Shown one piece after another: positions 54,641 to 64,000 of a stretch of 64,000 bases of DNA (position 1 is the stretch's first letter; each line of letters opens with the position of its first letter). A program made the position numbers and the translations under genes. This stretch comes from Liolophura sinensis (Eukaryota; Mollusca; Polyplacophora; Chitonida; Chitonidae): assembly GCF_032854445.1 (NCBI RefSeq), contig NC_088298.1, forward strand, positions 22,407,295 through 22,471,294. The letters are read 5' to 3'. Under the pieces are notes generated by a model. That model had not been told where the DNA came from and did no database searches. It saw only the letters and a program-made list of their open reading frames with translations.

Positions 54641-55826
54641 ATGTTAGAAACCGAATGCGGCCCCTCGCCTATAAACCCTTCCTAGTTTGTGAATTTCTTC
54701 GATTGTGGGTAGAAATCAATTACTGCTAACGACTGTGTTGGGAGCGGAGCTCAGGATAAAAGATTTTCTATGTCTTTTATAGCTTCAAGATTGGTACGGC
54801 ACGTAGAATCTCGAAATAAAATCAGTTATTTTGCCTAACACAAATTTGGCAAAATTGTGTAATAAAGTAATGTAGATGTTGGGTTTAATCAAATTGCCTA
54901 ACGCCAAGAGAAACTGTATAGCAAAGTAGTATACATATGTTGTTGTTTTTTTTTGCCAGCACAGCTACACCATATTGGCGTGATAACAAATGTCCGTCAG
55001 CTCTCTTAGAGATTTATCGATATCGAATGAAAGATTTAAGGCTCGAATAGAGCCTTTCTTAAAGGACCAATTCTTTCTTAACTGATCCATCCATCACCCA
55101 ATGCACCCCGTAGTCTGTTTGACAATTACACGAGATCTTCAGGCATGGAGTCGTGGGGTATTATAACGCCCCCTGCTGCCATCTCTAGCAGTTGTGCACG
55201 TGACCTCTGCAAGATTTCCTACCTTATAATGAAGATGGGCCATTCTCTGCACGAAAAGTGAGTTCCATTATTCGGAAATAAATATTCCTCACATGGTATT
55301 TGGCAGACAGAAAATAGGATTCGTTTTAAAGAACAATTTTTCAAGCACCGCATAGTTCTAAAACATAGACAGGCGATGTTTTATTAACAAAAATATTAAG
55401 CAAAAGTTGTTCATATGTGTGTATGTATGTATACAGCAACAATTTCGCTAAAGCAAAATAAATATTTTATAATCTTTTGCACGTCGTGTTATCCAGTTCA
55501 TCTCATGTCTTATTTTTCCTTCACTTGTCATCGATGATTTTATCTCGACTCCTTTAAACGGATTAATCTTATCGGCAGATTGAGTTTTGTCCCGATAGGC
55601 CCAGACAACCCCCTGTCCAATGACTTTTTGGCCGTGGTACTGTATAAGCTTGTCAGCGAGTGTGATCTCGGTGCAATAAACGTGATAGATATGATGTTTC
55701 CCTCTACATCGATTTCTGGAAAAGCTACCAGTTTTGTGTTTAAATATTCCCTCTTCATATTACAAAAGATATCCACAACACAACATTTGAGTAATTCTAG
55801 ACCCCGGCCTACAATAACTTTTAATT
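54641..55826. other. Spacer
   Basis: Unique AT-rich DNA without recognised features. GCGCCCCCTGCTGCCATC at 55168-55185 recurs loosely at 50062. Confidence 0.3.
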
Positions 55827-55836
55827 AGCGTGACTG

Positions 55837-56096
55837 GGGGGCCTCCGTGGCTTAGCTGGTTAGCGCGCTAGCGCAGCGTAATAACCCAGGAGTCTGTCAC
55901 CAATGCGGTCGCTGTGAGTTCAAGTCCAGCTCATGCTGGCTTCCTCTCGGACCGTACTTGGGAAGGTCTGTCAGCAATCTGCGGATGGTCGTGGGTTTCC
56001 CCCGGGCTGTGCCCGGTTTTCACCCACCATAATGCTGGCAGCCGCCGTATAATTGAAACATTCTTAAGTACGGCGTAAAACATTTAAAAAAAAATA
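55837..56096 (+). mobile_element. SINE-1, full length, 10-bp target duplication
   Basis: The reference copy in this window. It starts GGGGGCCTCCGTGGCTTAG with a perfect A box TGGCTTAGCTGG, B box GAGTTCAAGTCC, body GGATGGTCGTGGGTTTCC, tail AAGTACGGCGTAAAAC and poly(A). AGCGTGACTG is found at 55827-55836 and 56097-56106. An intact pol III promoter and clean duplication suggest a young insertion. Confidence 0.97.
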
Positions 56097-56134
56097 AGCG
56101 TGACTGCACTTTTTTTTACCTAAACCTGCGTAAG

Positions 56135-56395
56135 CCATGGTGCTTTGGCCTAGTGGTTATAGAGCGCTAGTGCAGCACAATAAACCAGGAGCCTCTAACC
56201 ACAGCTATTGCTGTAGGCTCAAGTCCAGCTCATGATGGACTCCTCTCTGGACGTACGTAGGAAGGTCTGCCGGCAACCTGCGGATGGACGAAGGATTCTC
56301 CCGGGCTCTGTCTGCTTTCCTCTCACCATAATACTGGCCCCCATCTTATAAGTGAAATATTCCTCAGAACGGTGTAAAACACCAATTAAAATCAA
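56135..56395 (+). mobile_element. SINE-1 variant with SINE-3-like head
   Basis: The head GGTGCTTTGGCCTAGTGG then TTATAGAGCG matches the SINE-3 A-box region (GGCCTAATGGTTATAG). From CCAGGAGCCTCTAACC on it follows SINE-1 to AAACACCAATTAAA. It lies 40 bp after another SINE-1 in the same direction. It could be a chimera of the two families. Confidence 0.88.
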
Positions 56396-56449
56396 TCAAA
56401 TGCATGATTGCTATGGTGCTATGAGAAAGACGTTATATAACTTTCTATT

Positions 56450-56570
56450 ATTTAAGCATAAAACCTTAACTAAGGTAAATTGACGACAGGCGGGATTTTA
56501 TTGGTTGTGTGTGACCATTCGCCATCACGTGTTGTGGGGGCTCTGGTTCTACTCCATGTGTTGTATTCTT
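56450..56570 (-). repeat. REP-B fragment
   Basis: ATTTAAGCATAAAACC, CTAAGGTAAATTGACGAC, GTTGTGTGTGACCATTCGCC, GCTCTGGTTCTACTCC. Confidence 0.85.
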
Positions 56571-56944
56571 TTTTTAAATATTCAAGCTTCAGTTATGTTT
56601 TGAAAAGTAAGCTTCGTTCGGACAACTGTTCATATAGTTCTGTGGGCAAAGTGATAACTTTTTTTCGCTTAATGGCGAGTCGGGTCCAAGCTGGATTGGC
56701 CAGTGTTTTATAATACAACGCATGTGTATTATATAACCGGTTTTGTTATAAAACCCCTTGGCACATACCGGGATGAGCTAAAGGCTATCAAGCTTAAGCC
56801 CAGTTGCTTCAGCATTGCGAGCATTGGGCCTGGAAGGGAGTCCCATACGGTTGTGTGTGTGTGTGCGTGTGTGTGTTCCCAAAAGGCCTGTGTTTCATGA
56901 CAACGTGACTGTTCCTGAAATCCATTTCTAGCACAACATTAATT

Positions 56945-57112
56945 GTTTGTATTTATTTGTTTATTTATTTGGTTGGTGTTATACCTCGTAATCAAGAATA
57001 TTTCACTTTTACGACGGCGGCCAGTATTATGGTGCGAGGACAAAGGGCAGATCCCGGGGGAAACCCAGGACCATCCACTGGCTGCTGGCAGAGCTTACCA
57101 CGTACGGGAAAT
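56945..57112 (-). mobile_element. SINE-1, 3' part
   Basis: TTATTTATTTGGTTGGTG, ATCAAGAATATTTCAC, GACGGCGGCCAGTATTATGG, CCATCCACTGGCTGCTGGC. Confidence 0.93.
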
Positions 57113-57308
57113 TATATGTAAATTAGACAGAAATGACTGTTATTATAAGCCACATGTATAGTTTATTACTGTAGAGATGACTAGAAATGAAAATAATGTA
57201 CCACAAACCCAGCTCATAATCCTGCAAGACTGTTTATGTATCGCTGCGCAAATGTCCCAAGCTGTCAGCTCATCAAGGGTATCTGGTTATCTGTAGACGT
57301 AATATGTA

Positions 57309-57778
57309 ACAGTATCCAGGGTATTCGTTCCATGGCTTAGCTCAAAGTGAGTGTCATTTCCCTATAATTTATATTAGACGCACGTGACAATACGAAAGAC
57401 TTACAGCAAAGAGAGCAAAAACAGATTGACGACAGTGTGCAACAGTGTGCGAGTTAGCAAAAGATCACACGTAACGGGTGGAATACGGCTTCTTGTCCAT
57501 TTACCCCAGCTGGGGTTTTATTCTAACTGTTCATGCAAATGCTAAAACAATAAGATATTACACGTCCCCACTCCCAGCACATTAGCGGTCAGCACAACTC
57601 CGCTATATATTCCGGTTTATTGAGCCAGAAGATGGTGGTAATATATATATTCCGGTTTACTGAGCCAGAGGATGGTGGTAATATTTTGCATCTATCGTTT
57701 CTCGGTGATGTGATATTGGTCTATTATTTTAAACTATTCACTGAGAATCACAGTGACAGTATCCAGGGTATTCGTTCC
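57309..57778. repeat. 23-bp direct repeats flanking a REP-B copy
   Basis: ACAGTATCCAGGGTATTCG continuing TTCC is identical at 57309-57331 and 57756-57778. Between them are a REP-B copy (57385-57590, AACGGGTGGAATACGGC, TTTTATTCTAACTGTTC) and a two-copy tandem of TCCGGTTTATTGAGCCAG (57610-57690). The direct repeat is long for a target duplication. Confidence 0.85.
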
Positions 57779-57849
57779 CGTAAGTGACTCGTAAGACCCG
57801 TAAACAGACAATCAGGTAGCAGCTAGCAACTACCAACTCCAGAAGAGTT

Positions 57850-58195
57850 TCGGTGGCCTGGTGGATAGAGCGTCCGTCTCGAAGTCAGGGGACTTAGAAT
57901 CAAACCCAGGTTGGGTCATACCAAAGAATTTAAAAATGGCACTTGCTACTGCCTCGCTTGGCGCCCATCACTCGGAGATTAGAGCAAGGGAAAAAGACAG
58001 GCCTGGTTTCGGTATAATGTAACTGGGTGGGGTGTCATGTCTGGTGTCTTCGGCAGGATACAGCAGTTTAGCGACATGGACTGCCGCATGAAGACAATGT
58101 ATATGCACACACTAATAATGACATCTCTTGCTCATGACTTTTCTTGCTCATACGACTGAAAAAATCTTAAATGCGACGTAAAAAGCTAAACCTGC
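57850..58195 (+). mobile_element. SINE-3, full length
   Basis: Head GGTGGCCTGGTGGATAGAGC (A box), AATCAAACCCAGGTTGGG (B box), body GGAGATTAGAGCAAGG, tail CGACTGAAAAAATC then TTAAATGCGACG. Confidence 0.9.
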
Positions 58196-58199
58196 TCAC

Positions 58200-58925
58200 A
58201 TATAGCTATCTAATAGAGGTCATATATACACAATTTGAATCGATGCAGAAAAGGTACTGTATAACCAACCGCAGTATGAATAGTTCTCACAGAAAGAAAG
58301 AGCAAACCGAATTGATCTCTGACGTTTCGCGAGACTTTTGACATCTGCAAACAACTAATGTCAGTTTTAATACTCCAAAGTTCAATGAACTACAACGGAA
58401 TAATGGCAAAAGTTTTAATATCTTTTAGAACAGTGGTCGTGTGGGATTTCTGCTAAGTAAATAGTGAATAGAGCAATAGATATAGCTGGGTGCATCTGAG
58501 GAGATTGGGATGAGCAATATCTCAGGACTGAATTAATCCAAACAGTTGTTATTGCGGACGCTGAATTACGGCTTTAAAATCGTCTGGATGTTAGAGGTAA
58601 TCCTCACTTCCAAGCGAATCGTTAAACCACCGTTTCGAAGAAATGAGTTCATTAGTTTTGGGAGATTGCGTGAAGATAAAGCTGTCTACACGTAGAAAGA
58701 TCATTATCGCTATGTTAAAATAACAGGTCATAGATCCATCCACCTTCCTCACTGTCACTCACAAACACGTTTGTGCTCAGCGGTTCTATGACAGTGCGAG
58801 AATGCCATTGTAGACGTCCAGATATTTAATCATATAACCTACATGCATAGTTCTTAGCGCTGACACCTGGTTCAAATGCAAAACTAGTACTTCTGTCACA
58901 CCGGCCTCTTTGCATAGTTTTCGTC
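58200..58925. other. Spacer
   Basis: Unique sequence, no gene or repeat seen. Confidence 0.3.
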
Positions 58926-58929
58926 TTAT

Positions 58930-59205
58930 TGTTTATTAAGTGTTTTGAGAAATTCTAGATCGATAACATCTAATACACTGGAGTTATTAGCGTACATTCA
59001 CCCAACTGTGCTTAAGTGCTAAAATGTTAAGCCGCGTGATGATAATATGCAGCTTGTAACAGTAATTTTTATGTTTTACACATTTTTGAACAGTTATAAT
59101 GTTAAACACAACATCAAGCAATGCTAATTTGACTCCTTGACCATTTGCCATCTTTCAGAGCTTGCCCTTGTTTTACCCTGTATGCCGTAGTCTTCATTTT
59201 GCATC
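58930..59205 (-). repeat. REP-B, diverged
   Basis: GAGAAATTCTAGATCGATAAC, AACAGTTATAATGTTAAAC, TTGACCATTTGCCATC, GTTTTACCCTGTATGCCG in order. Confidence 0.75.
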
Positions 59206-59250
59206 CCTGTATGAACGGGGATTCTGCTGGTGGATAGAGCAGCCCCGAGG

Positions 59251-59397
59251 CCTGGGACCAGTTCCACAAAGATGTCGCACATGTACGATAATCGCACATA
59301 TAGGACATTGGTACGGTAATGGTGATGTACAAAAAATCAAACGACAAATGTAGGATAAAAAAAGTGTCGTACGGCGCATTGTGAAATTGGACCCAGG
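59251..59397. mobile_element. 147-bp MITE-like element
   Basis: Ends CCTGGGACCAGTTCCACAA and TTGTGAAATTGGACCCAGG are inverted with few mismatches; the pairing continues weakly inward (GTCGCACATGTACG against GTCGTACGGC). No ORF of its own and no clear target duplication. Confidence 0.75.
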
Positions 59398-60516
59398 TCG
59401 CTTTGCATTGTTTTACTGTGAATAGATATTAAACGTGATGACGATACAATATTTTGAGTAATTCTAGACCAGTGAAGACCAGTGAATCGTACTAATTCTG
59501 CGTCAGCCATTCTGCCAGTTGCTAGATTTTAAGCATTTACATGACCATTTTAATGGATTAAGACCTTAATTGAGGTAAATTCACCAGAGGCTACTGGTGA
59601 CCAATTCAACGCTGTCATACACTCAGAGAACGTTTTGAAACATTGTCGAGCCTTTGATAGCTGGAGAGGAGACTAAACCTTGTGACCGTTTACCGTACAG
59701 TAAAACACTGACCAAGGTAAACTGACAAGAGGCCGGAATTCACCTGTTGTCTGTGATGGTAACAGGAATACATTTCAGATGTTTCGGGCTGTACTTTCAC
59801 ACCCAAAACACCCAAGATTGTTCTATCCGGAGATTCCACTTACCAGAACACATGTCCATTAAAGCCCGTGTAACTACATGAGTGCATGTAAATAATATTT
59901 ATTCCTGCATTGGATCATTGCCTTAATTAAAGGAGAGCCAATGGACTTCTTAAAATAAGGTCCAAGTATCTTGTCATCTGATATCACGTGACTCGTACAT
60001 TGCCAGTATCGTGCCAAGATTGCGATTGACACGATAAATAATGAAGCGATATAATAACACGTAGGAACCCGAACACACCGACATAACAACCGTTATTTCT
60101 CATGCAAGTAGATGTGCTTGACTCAGCTACAGAACCGTTTGTTTGCGTTAACGGACAGATAATGAAAGTGCCCTGGATCGTCTTTGACACGGCTAAGCAC
60201 CCGATTCATTACCATTACGTTTAATTAAATGATGATTCATTACTGACAGGCGCAGATTGGCTCACGCGATGGAATAAAACCTCGAACATCCCGGCTTGTG
60301 TAGACTGATACTTGATCTGATCTGACTATTAGCTAAAGTAGCTGGAGATGCTCTCGCAATAGTGTTATTTTGGTTAGAGACTATGTTCCGGCGAATAACA
60401 GGTCTTCTCAAAGATTAATTCCTAATGAGAAATAAAATACGAAGGAATTATTTTCACGATGGATGTGCGTAAGACAAAACTGAGACATGTGTACTCTCTT
60501 TGGTGGTACATCACTA
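59398..60516. other. Spacer with REP-B remnants
   Basis: 59440-59640 (TTTTGAGTAATTCTAGACC, TAAGCATTTACATGACC) and 59695-59755 (GTAAACTGACAAGAGGCC) are REP-B pieces on the minus strand. No genes. Confidence 0.6.
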
Positions 60517-61135
60517 AAGAAGGCAGTACCGTGTGAAGAATTGGTTTCTGGTCATGACCCATCAGACAACCAAAGAGGACAGCACCGTGTGAAGAATTGC
60601 TTTCTGGTCATGACTATCAGACAACCAAAGAAGACAGCACCGTGTGAAGAATTGGTTTCTGGTCATGACCCATCAGACAACCAAAGAGGACAGCACCGTG
60701 TGAAGAATTGGTTTCTGGTCATGGCCCATCAGACAACCAAAGAGGACAGCACCGTGTGAAGAATTGGTTTCTGGTCATGACCCATCAGATAACCAAAGAG
60801 GACAGCACCGTGTGAAAAATTGGTTTCTGGTCATGACCCATCAGACAACCAAAGAGGACAGCACCTTGAGAAGAATTGGTTTCTGGTCATGACCCATCAG
60901 ACAACCAAAGAGGACAGCACCGTGTGAAGAATTGGTTTCTGGTCATGGCCCTCAGACAACCAAAGAGGACAGCACCGTGTGAAAAATTGGTTTCTGGTCA
61001 TGACCCATCAGACAACCAAAGAGGACAGCGCCGTGTGAAGAATTGGTTTCTGGTCATTCACAGCCAATCAGACAACCAAAGAGGACATCGCCGTGTGAAA
61101 ACTGGTATATGTATCTGGTCACTCATAACCAAAGA
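60517..61135. repeat. 56-bp minisatellite, about 11 copies
   Basis: The unit is GAAGAATTGGTTTCTGGTC, ATGACCCATCAGACAACC, AAAGAGGACAGCACCGTGT; period 56 bp with a few short units. The copies are very similar and decay at the right edge. 56 is not a multiple of 3, so frames rotate and there is no protein repeat. Confidence 0.97.
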
Positions 61136-61440
61136 GTAAGACAGGGCAGTGTAGATATGGGCTAAATGCTCAAATTATCTGGTTATCCATAATCCCTCAG
61201 GTATACACGTATGAACTGAATCCCCTTTTATAACTACGTTCTTGTTTGGATGTAAGTCTTTCATCCCACATAAACCCGGGGCTGGGGGACGGGAAGATGT
61301 GTGAGCTTCCGTGAGCGATTGTTCTAAATACTATTGTCGCGACATTATCCGGAACTGTCGATTGCCACTGGCTGAGCAGGCGGGTAAAAGTGTTGACATA
61401 CACTTGGGACTGGCCTTCTATTTGATAAGCACTGTAGGCG

Positions 61441-61603
61441 TAACATAGTTATCCGCGTGTGGAGAAGGTTATATGAGGATTTAAAAACTGGGTGTACAAT
61501 TTTAACCGTGAGGTGCAGACGAAGGGTTAAAATTTCACACCCAGTGTTTAAATCCCCCATACACCGTTCCCCCATATCCACGAACACGTGGATAACTTAT
61601 AAC
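61441..61603. mobile_element. 163-bp near-perfect palindrome
   Basis: Left arm GTTATCCGCGTGTGG..GGATTTAAAAACTGGGTG..AATTTTAACC. Right arm GGTTAAAATT..CACCCAGTGTTTAAATCC..CACGTGGATAAC. The loop is about 15 bp. The arms are about 65-75 bp, and the right one has an extra GTTCCCCCATATCC-like insert. It is a MITE or another hairpin element. Confidence 0.88.
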
Positions 61604-62082
61604 ATTCCCCATTGCGGTAATTAAATTAGATTCCTTTAAGCTTTGAAACAAAATCTAAATTTAATCTAAATTGAAATCCTGTGATTTTAAGACTATAACT
61701 GTTTCCATCACCAGCAAACTTTTTCATCCCAATTTTACACAGAACTTTTTAAAAACGTTTTTTGCAGGGAAGCGTTTTTTCAAGGTTGTGCCGAAAGTGG
61801 AGGTTGTAATTACTTAGTGTTAGCAGCAGATTTCTTTTGACGAAATGACGTATGAGTATCAGATTTCATACTTGCAGGTCACGGTGTAAGCAGTGTCTCA
61901 CAGATCTCGTCAAATGATCGGAATTAATTTTGCAAAGTACGGTTTTAACATTTTCCACGCATATTTATACATTCTAGCATGTCCTGAAGTTAACCATAAA
62001 CTGATTGCCATGTTCTCAAAGGGCAATTTCCGATGGAAGTTTGCAGGTTTTTGTCATTTATTCATGTGGTTTAATTTTCCAG
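61604..62082. other. Spacer before candidate exon
   Basis: AT-rich. An 81-codon plus frame at 61893 overlaps the next exon candidate in another frame. Confidence 0.3.
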
Positions 62083-62238
62083 GTTCCGAACAAAAATGCA
62101 TTAAGATGGCTATCATGTTTTCTGGAAAGATTAAATGAGCAACGATCGATTAACATCCAGAAAAAGAACAATATCAAAAATGTTAACCGCCTACTTTACG
62201 GCCAAAGAGAGCAATTGCAAATGGCATTTCAAACCTAG
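62083..62238 (+). CDS. Candidate terminal exon, family unknown
   Basis: Acceptor GTGGTTTAATTTTCCAG ends at 62082. The 156 nt that follow are open in phase 0 to TAG at 62236-62238. The 51 residues look natural and helical (ALRWLSCFLERLNEQRS, then KNVNRLLYGQREQLQMAF), rich in Asn, Gln, Lys and Arg. No domain is recognised. A second frame is also open across the acceptor, which lowers confidence. No upstream exon is identified. Confidence 0.35.
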   Translation, partial: VPNKNALRWLSCFLERLNEQRSINIQKKNNIKNVNRLLYGQREQLQMAFQT

Positions 62239-63149
62239 GCAATTGTACAGAAGTGAATACGAAATATTCAAGCTGTAACCATGTAATCCTTGGCAGAGTG
62301 AGAGCGGGTGTTTCCAGATATGACATTTTACTTATGTATCCATCCACGTGTCTATTTACGTGTCCAGTAAATTCCCAACGCTTTTAACGAGTTGTCCAGT
62401 ACGTGTTCAACTCTTCACAGTGTTGAAAATCACCCATGCCTTCTCATCTGCATTACCCATGTCTGTCTATTTTTTTTCATTTTCAATGTTCTCATTATCA
62501 CATCGAAAACCATTCACTGGCTCGTGTTTTAAACTTGTTCCCTCCATGATATGGCTGAGAAATTGCCGATGTGGCATTAAGCCATAATCATTTATTCATT
62601 CATCCATTCATACCTCTGCTTTACAGAACCTCATCCACATTTGCCATGGACAGTAGATTATACATTTTGTACGTGCCAGGCAGGCAGCAATTCTTGCAAC
62701 GATAAATTACATCTTAATATCCTCTCTCAAAGGCGAAATGTCCTAGTTTACTTTTTTTCTCTCTGACAGATCGTTTTCTGCAAACCTCTTTGGTCCGTGG
62801 TGCCAAAAAAAAAATACTTTCATTATCAGACCATTGATCGGAATGGAGCCCCAATCAACCTTGTCATGGGGGGTCTTTACCGAGATGACCATTCGTCTTC
62901 CGTAATGTTTAACAGGCCGTACTCAAAATCCAGCTGGTTTAGAAATTAAAAAAAAACATCAGGCCAATGAGTTGTACATTCTGTTAGTTCTGTTTTGAGA
63001 CATCGATTTTTATTCAAAGGTTAACCCACCACGCGCAAGGGTTCAACAAGCATATCAACATGTCGTCAGTTGCTTTCATTGTAAATTACTGTCGTAAATG
63101 CCTTAACTTAATGGGTCCAGTTAGACAACACAATAATACTGTTCTATCG
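62239..63149. other. Spacer
   Basis: No recognised gene or repeat family; simple ATTCATTC tract near 62590. Confidence 0.3.
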
Positions 63150-63384
63150 ATAGCGGGTATTTCAAACTTATTATCGCATGATCAACACATACACGAAAAC
63201 AGAATGTATTACTCTACCAAAAGCATATCCCTCTGATTCATATAGACCCCATTTAGTGGAATACAAATCCTTAGTATTGTCACCAACGCCTCTACGATCA
63301 GAGCGATGGGAGGAATCTACAAGAGCTATTCGCCCAAAGAAAAGAACACGTTTCCTGCATGAAACAAAGTACTTCTTTGGATAA
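63150..63384 (+). CDS. Candidate terminal exon, family unknown
   Basis: A frame open from a TAG near 63151 to TAA at 63382-63384, with ATG at 63178 (68 residues). The composition is hydrophilic and natural: YRPHLVEYKSLVLSPTPLR, then ERWEESTRAIRPKKRTRFL. The ATCGATAG before it could serve as an acceptor, making this a last exon; otherwise it is a short independent ORF. The antisense frame is also open but less protein-like. No family recognised. Confidence 0.33.
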
Positions 63385-63742
63385 CCCATACCTGTATTTT
63401 GGCAATTTACGTAAATTGACACTCATTATTGTGATAACAAGCGGATGAGGGAAACGAAATTGGTCATTCAAACTGCCAGATACAGACAGACCTGTAACAA
63501 GATGGAAAAGGTCGAAATGCTTTTAAAGATCCATATTCTTATAGTGCTAGTGGATTGTCACGATTGCAAGCTTTATTACAATGGTAGTTGTTTAAAGTTT
63601 TTTACCTTAAAGCGAAGTGTACGATTCATGATGTGGATCTCTTAATTGTCAGCATTTATAGCAGTAATTTACTTTCTTGGGTTGGACAAGCTATTGTTTG
63701 GATTTTCTTGGATTTTCCAATGAGTCAAATGCATTCGTATGA
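63385..63742. other. Spacer
   Basis: AT-rich; small frames without motifs. Confidence 0.3.
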
Positions 63743-63920
63743 GTTTCTTCTCACCATAATAATGGCTACCGTCGTATGAATAAAATATTTTTGAGTACGG
63801 CCGTCACCGGTGTGGTGGAAGGAAACAAAACAGAGCCCGTGGCGAAAACCACGACCATCTGGCAGGCCTCCCCACATTCGAGTGGAGAGGAAGCTAGCAT
63901 GAAATTGGTATGAACTCACG
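63743..63920. mobile_element. Inverted pair of SINE-1 fragments
   Basis: 63743-63802 is a forward SINE-1 tail (CACCATAATAATGGC, AATATTTTTGAGTACGGCC). It joins directly to a reverse SINE-1 body (63803-63920: GGTGTGGTGGAAGGAAAC, AACCACGACCATCTGGC, GAGAGGAAGCTAGCATG). The reverse piece has no tail of its own. This is a rearranged, hairpin-prone junction. Confidence 0.85.
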
Positions 63921-64000
63921 GTGTAAGTAAGAGTGTTTAATTTGTCATCCGACTTTCAACAAGAGACGCTCGTATATAGCCACTTTCATGTCGGTGGTAC

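Noticed and set aside
60487-61139. Plus-strand frames of 90 and 87 codons
   Set aside because: The 56-bp satellite rotates frame with every unit; no constant protein repeat results.
1-64000. CRISPR array, operons, prophage or prokaryotic mobile elements
   Set aside because: The tandem arrays are contiguous repeats without unique spacers, no cas-like frames exist, and the SINEs and splice-like signals are eukaryotic.

Overview
This window looks like nuclear DNA of a marine lophotrochozoan animal, most likely a mollusc; I cannot name the species. The reasons are a very low density of coding sequence, AT-rich non-coding DNA, several tRNA-headed SINE families whose tails resemble those I remember from gastropod and bivalve DNA, many minisatellites, and a single-exon phosphonatase gene. 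Phosphonate-containing lipids are abundant in molluscs. There is no operon structure or any other sign of a prokaryote.

One gene is certain: a complete, intronless open frame at 4330-5175 (+) for phosphonoacetaldehyde hydrolase (PhnX, HAD superfamily, 281 residues). Its catalytic aspartate and Schiff-base lysine motifs are intact. About 200 bp upstream lie a perfect 12-bp palindrome containing the core-promoter motif TCTCGCGAGA, a 45-bp-arm inverted repeat, and further up an array of ATTGG boxes. A splice-acceptor-like sequence just before the start suggests a 5' UTR intron. No phosphonate transaminase or mutase gene lies in the window, so the rest of the pathway must be elsewhere.

Several lone exons are plausible but unproven: a first exon for a type II membrane protein (16259-16346 +), a 114-residue frame (10835-11179 -), an internal exon (28215-28515 -), and terminal exons (33200-33327 -, 51398-51487 +, 62083-62238 +, about 63150-63384 +). 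They probably belong to long-intron genes that extend beyond the window, and they are not clearly one gene.

Most of the rest is repeat. Working names used below: SINE-1 (about 250 bp, tRNA head, tail motif GAGTACGGCGTAAAACACC, more than 20 copies); SINE-2 and SINE-3 (different heads, tail motif TAAGTACGACGTTAAACCCC, related to the SINE-1 tail); REP-B (about 400 bp, no tRNA head, unclassified); REP-E (about 600 bp, unclassified); MITE-P (about 280 bp palindrome with TA target duplication). REP-B is notable because the same inner segment has been amplified into tandem arrays of 81, 48 and 43 bp at separate loci. There are at least ten other minisatellites (units of 17, 28, 30, 31, 35, 40, 44, 54 and 56 bp), a tandem segmental duplication at 45-47.4 kb, a 176-bp tandem duplication that carries a SINE piece, a 215-bp deletion derivative of a mariner-type transposon, several palindromic foldback elements, an (AT)41 tract and a G20 tract.

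Layout: 0-3.3 kb 17-bp satellite, MITE-P and SINE; 3.3-5.7 kb phnX and its upstream region; 5.9-10.8 kb REP-B and satellites; 10.8-16.4 kb candidate exons and satellites; 16.7-32 kb repeats, a mariner remnant and the 31-bp satellite; 33-47 kb REP-E, REP-B and the segmental duplication; 47-60 kb dense SINE, REP-B and MITE; 60.5-64 kb the 56-bp satellite, a palindrome and candidate terminal exons.
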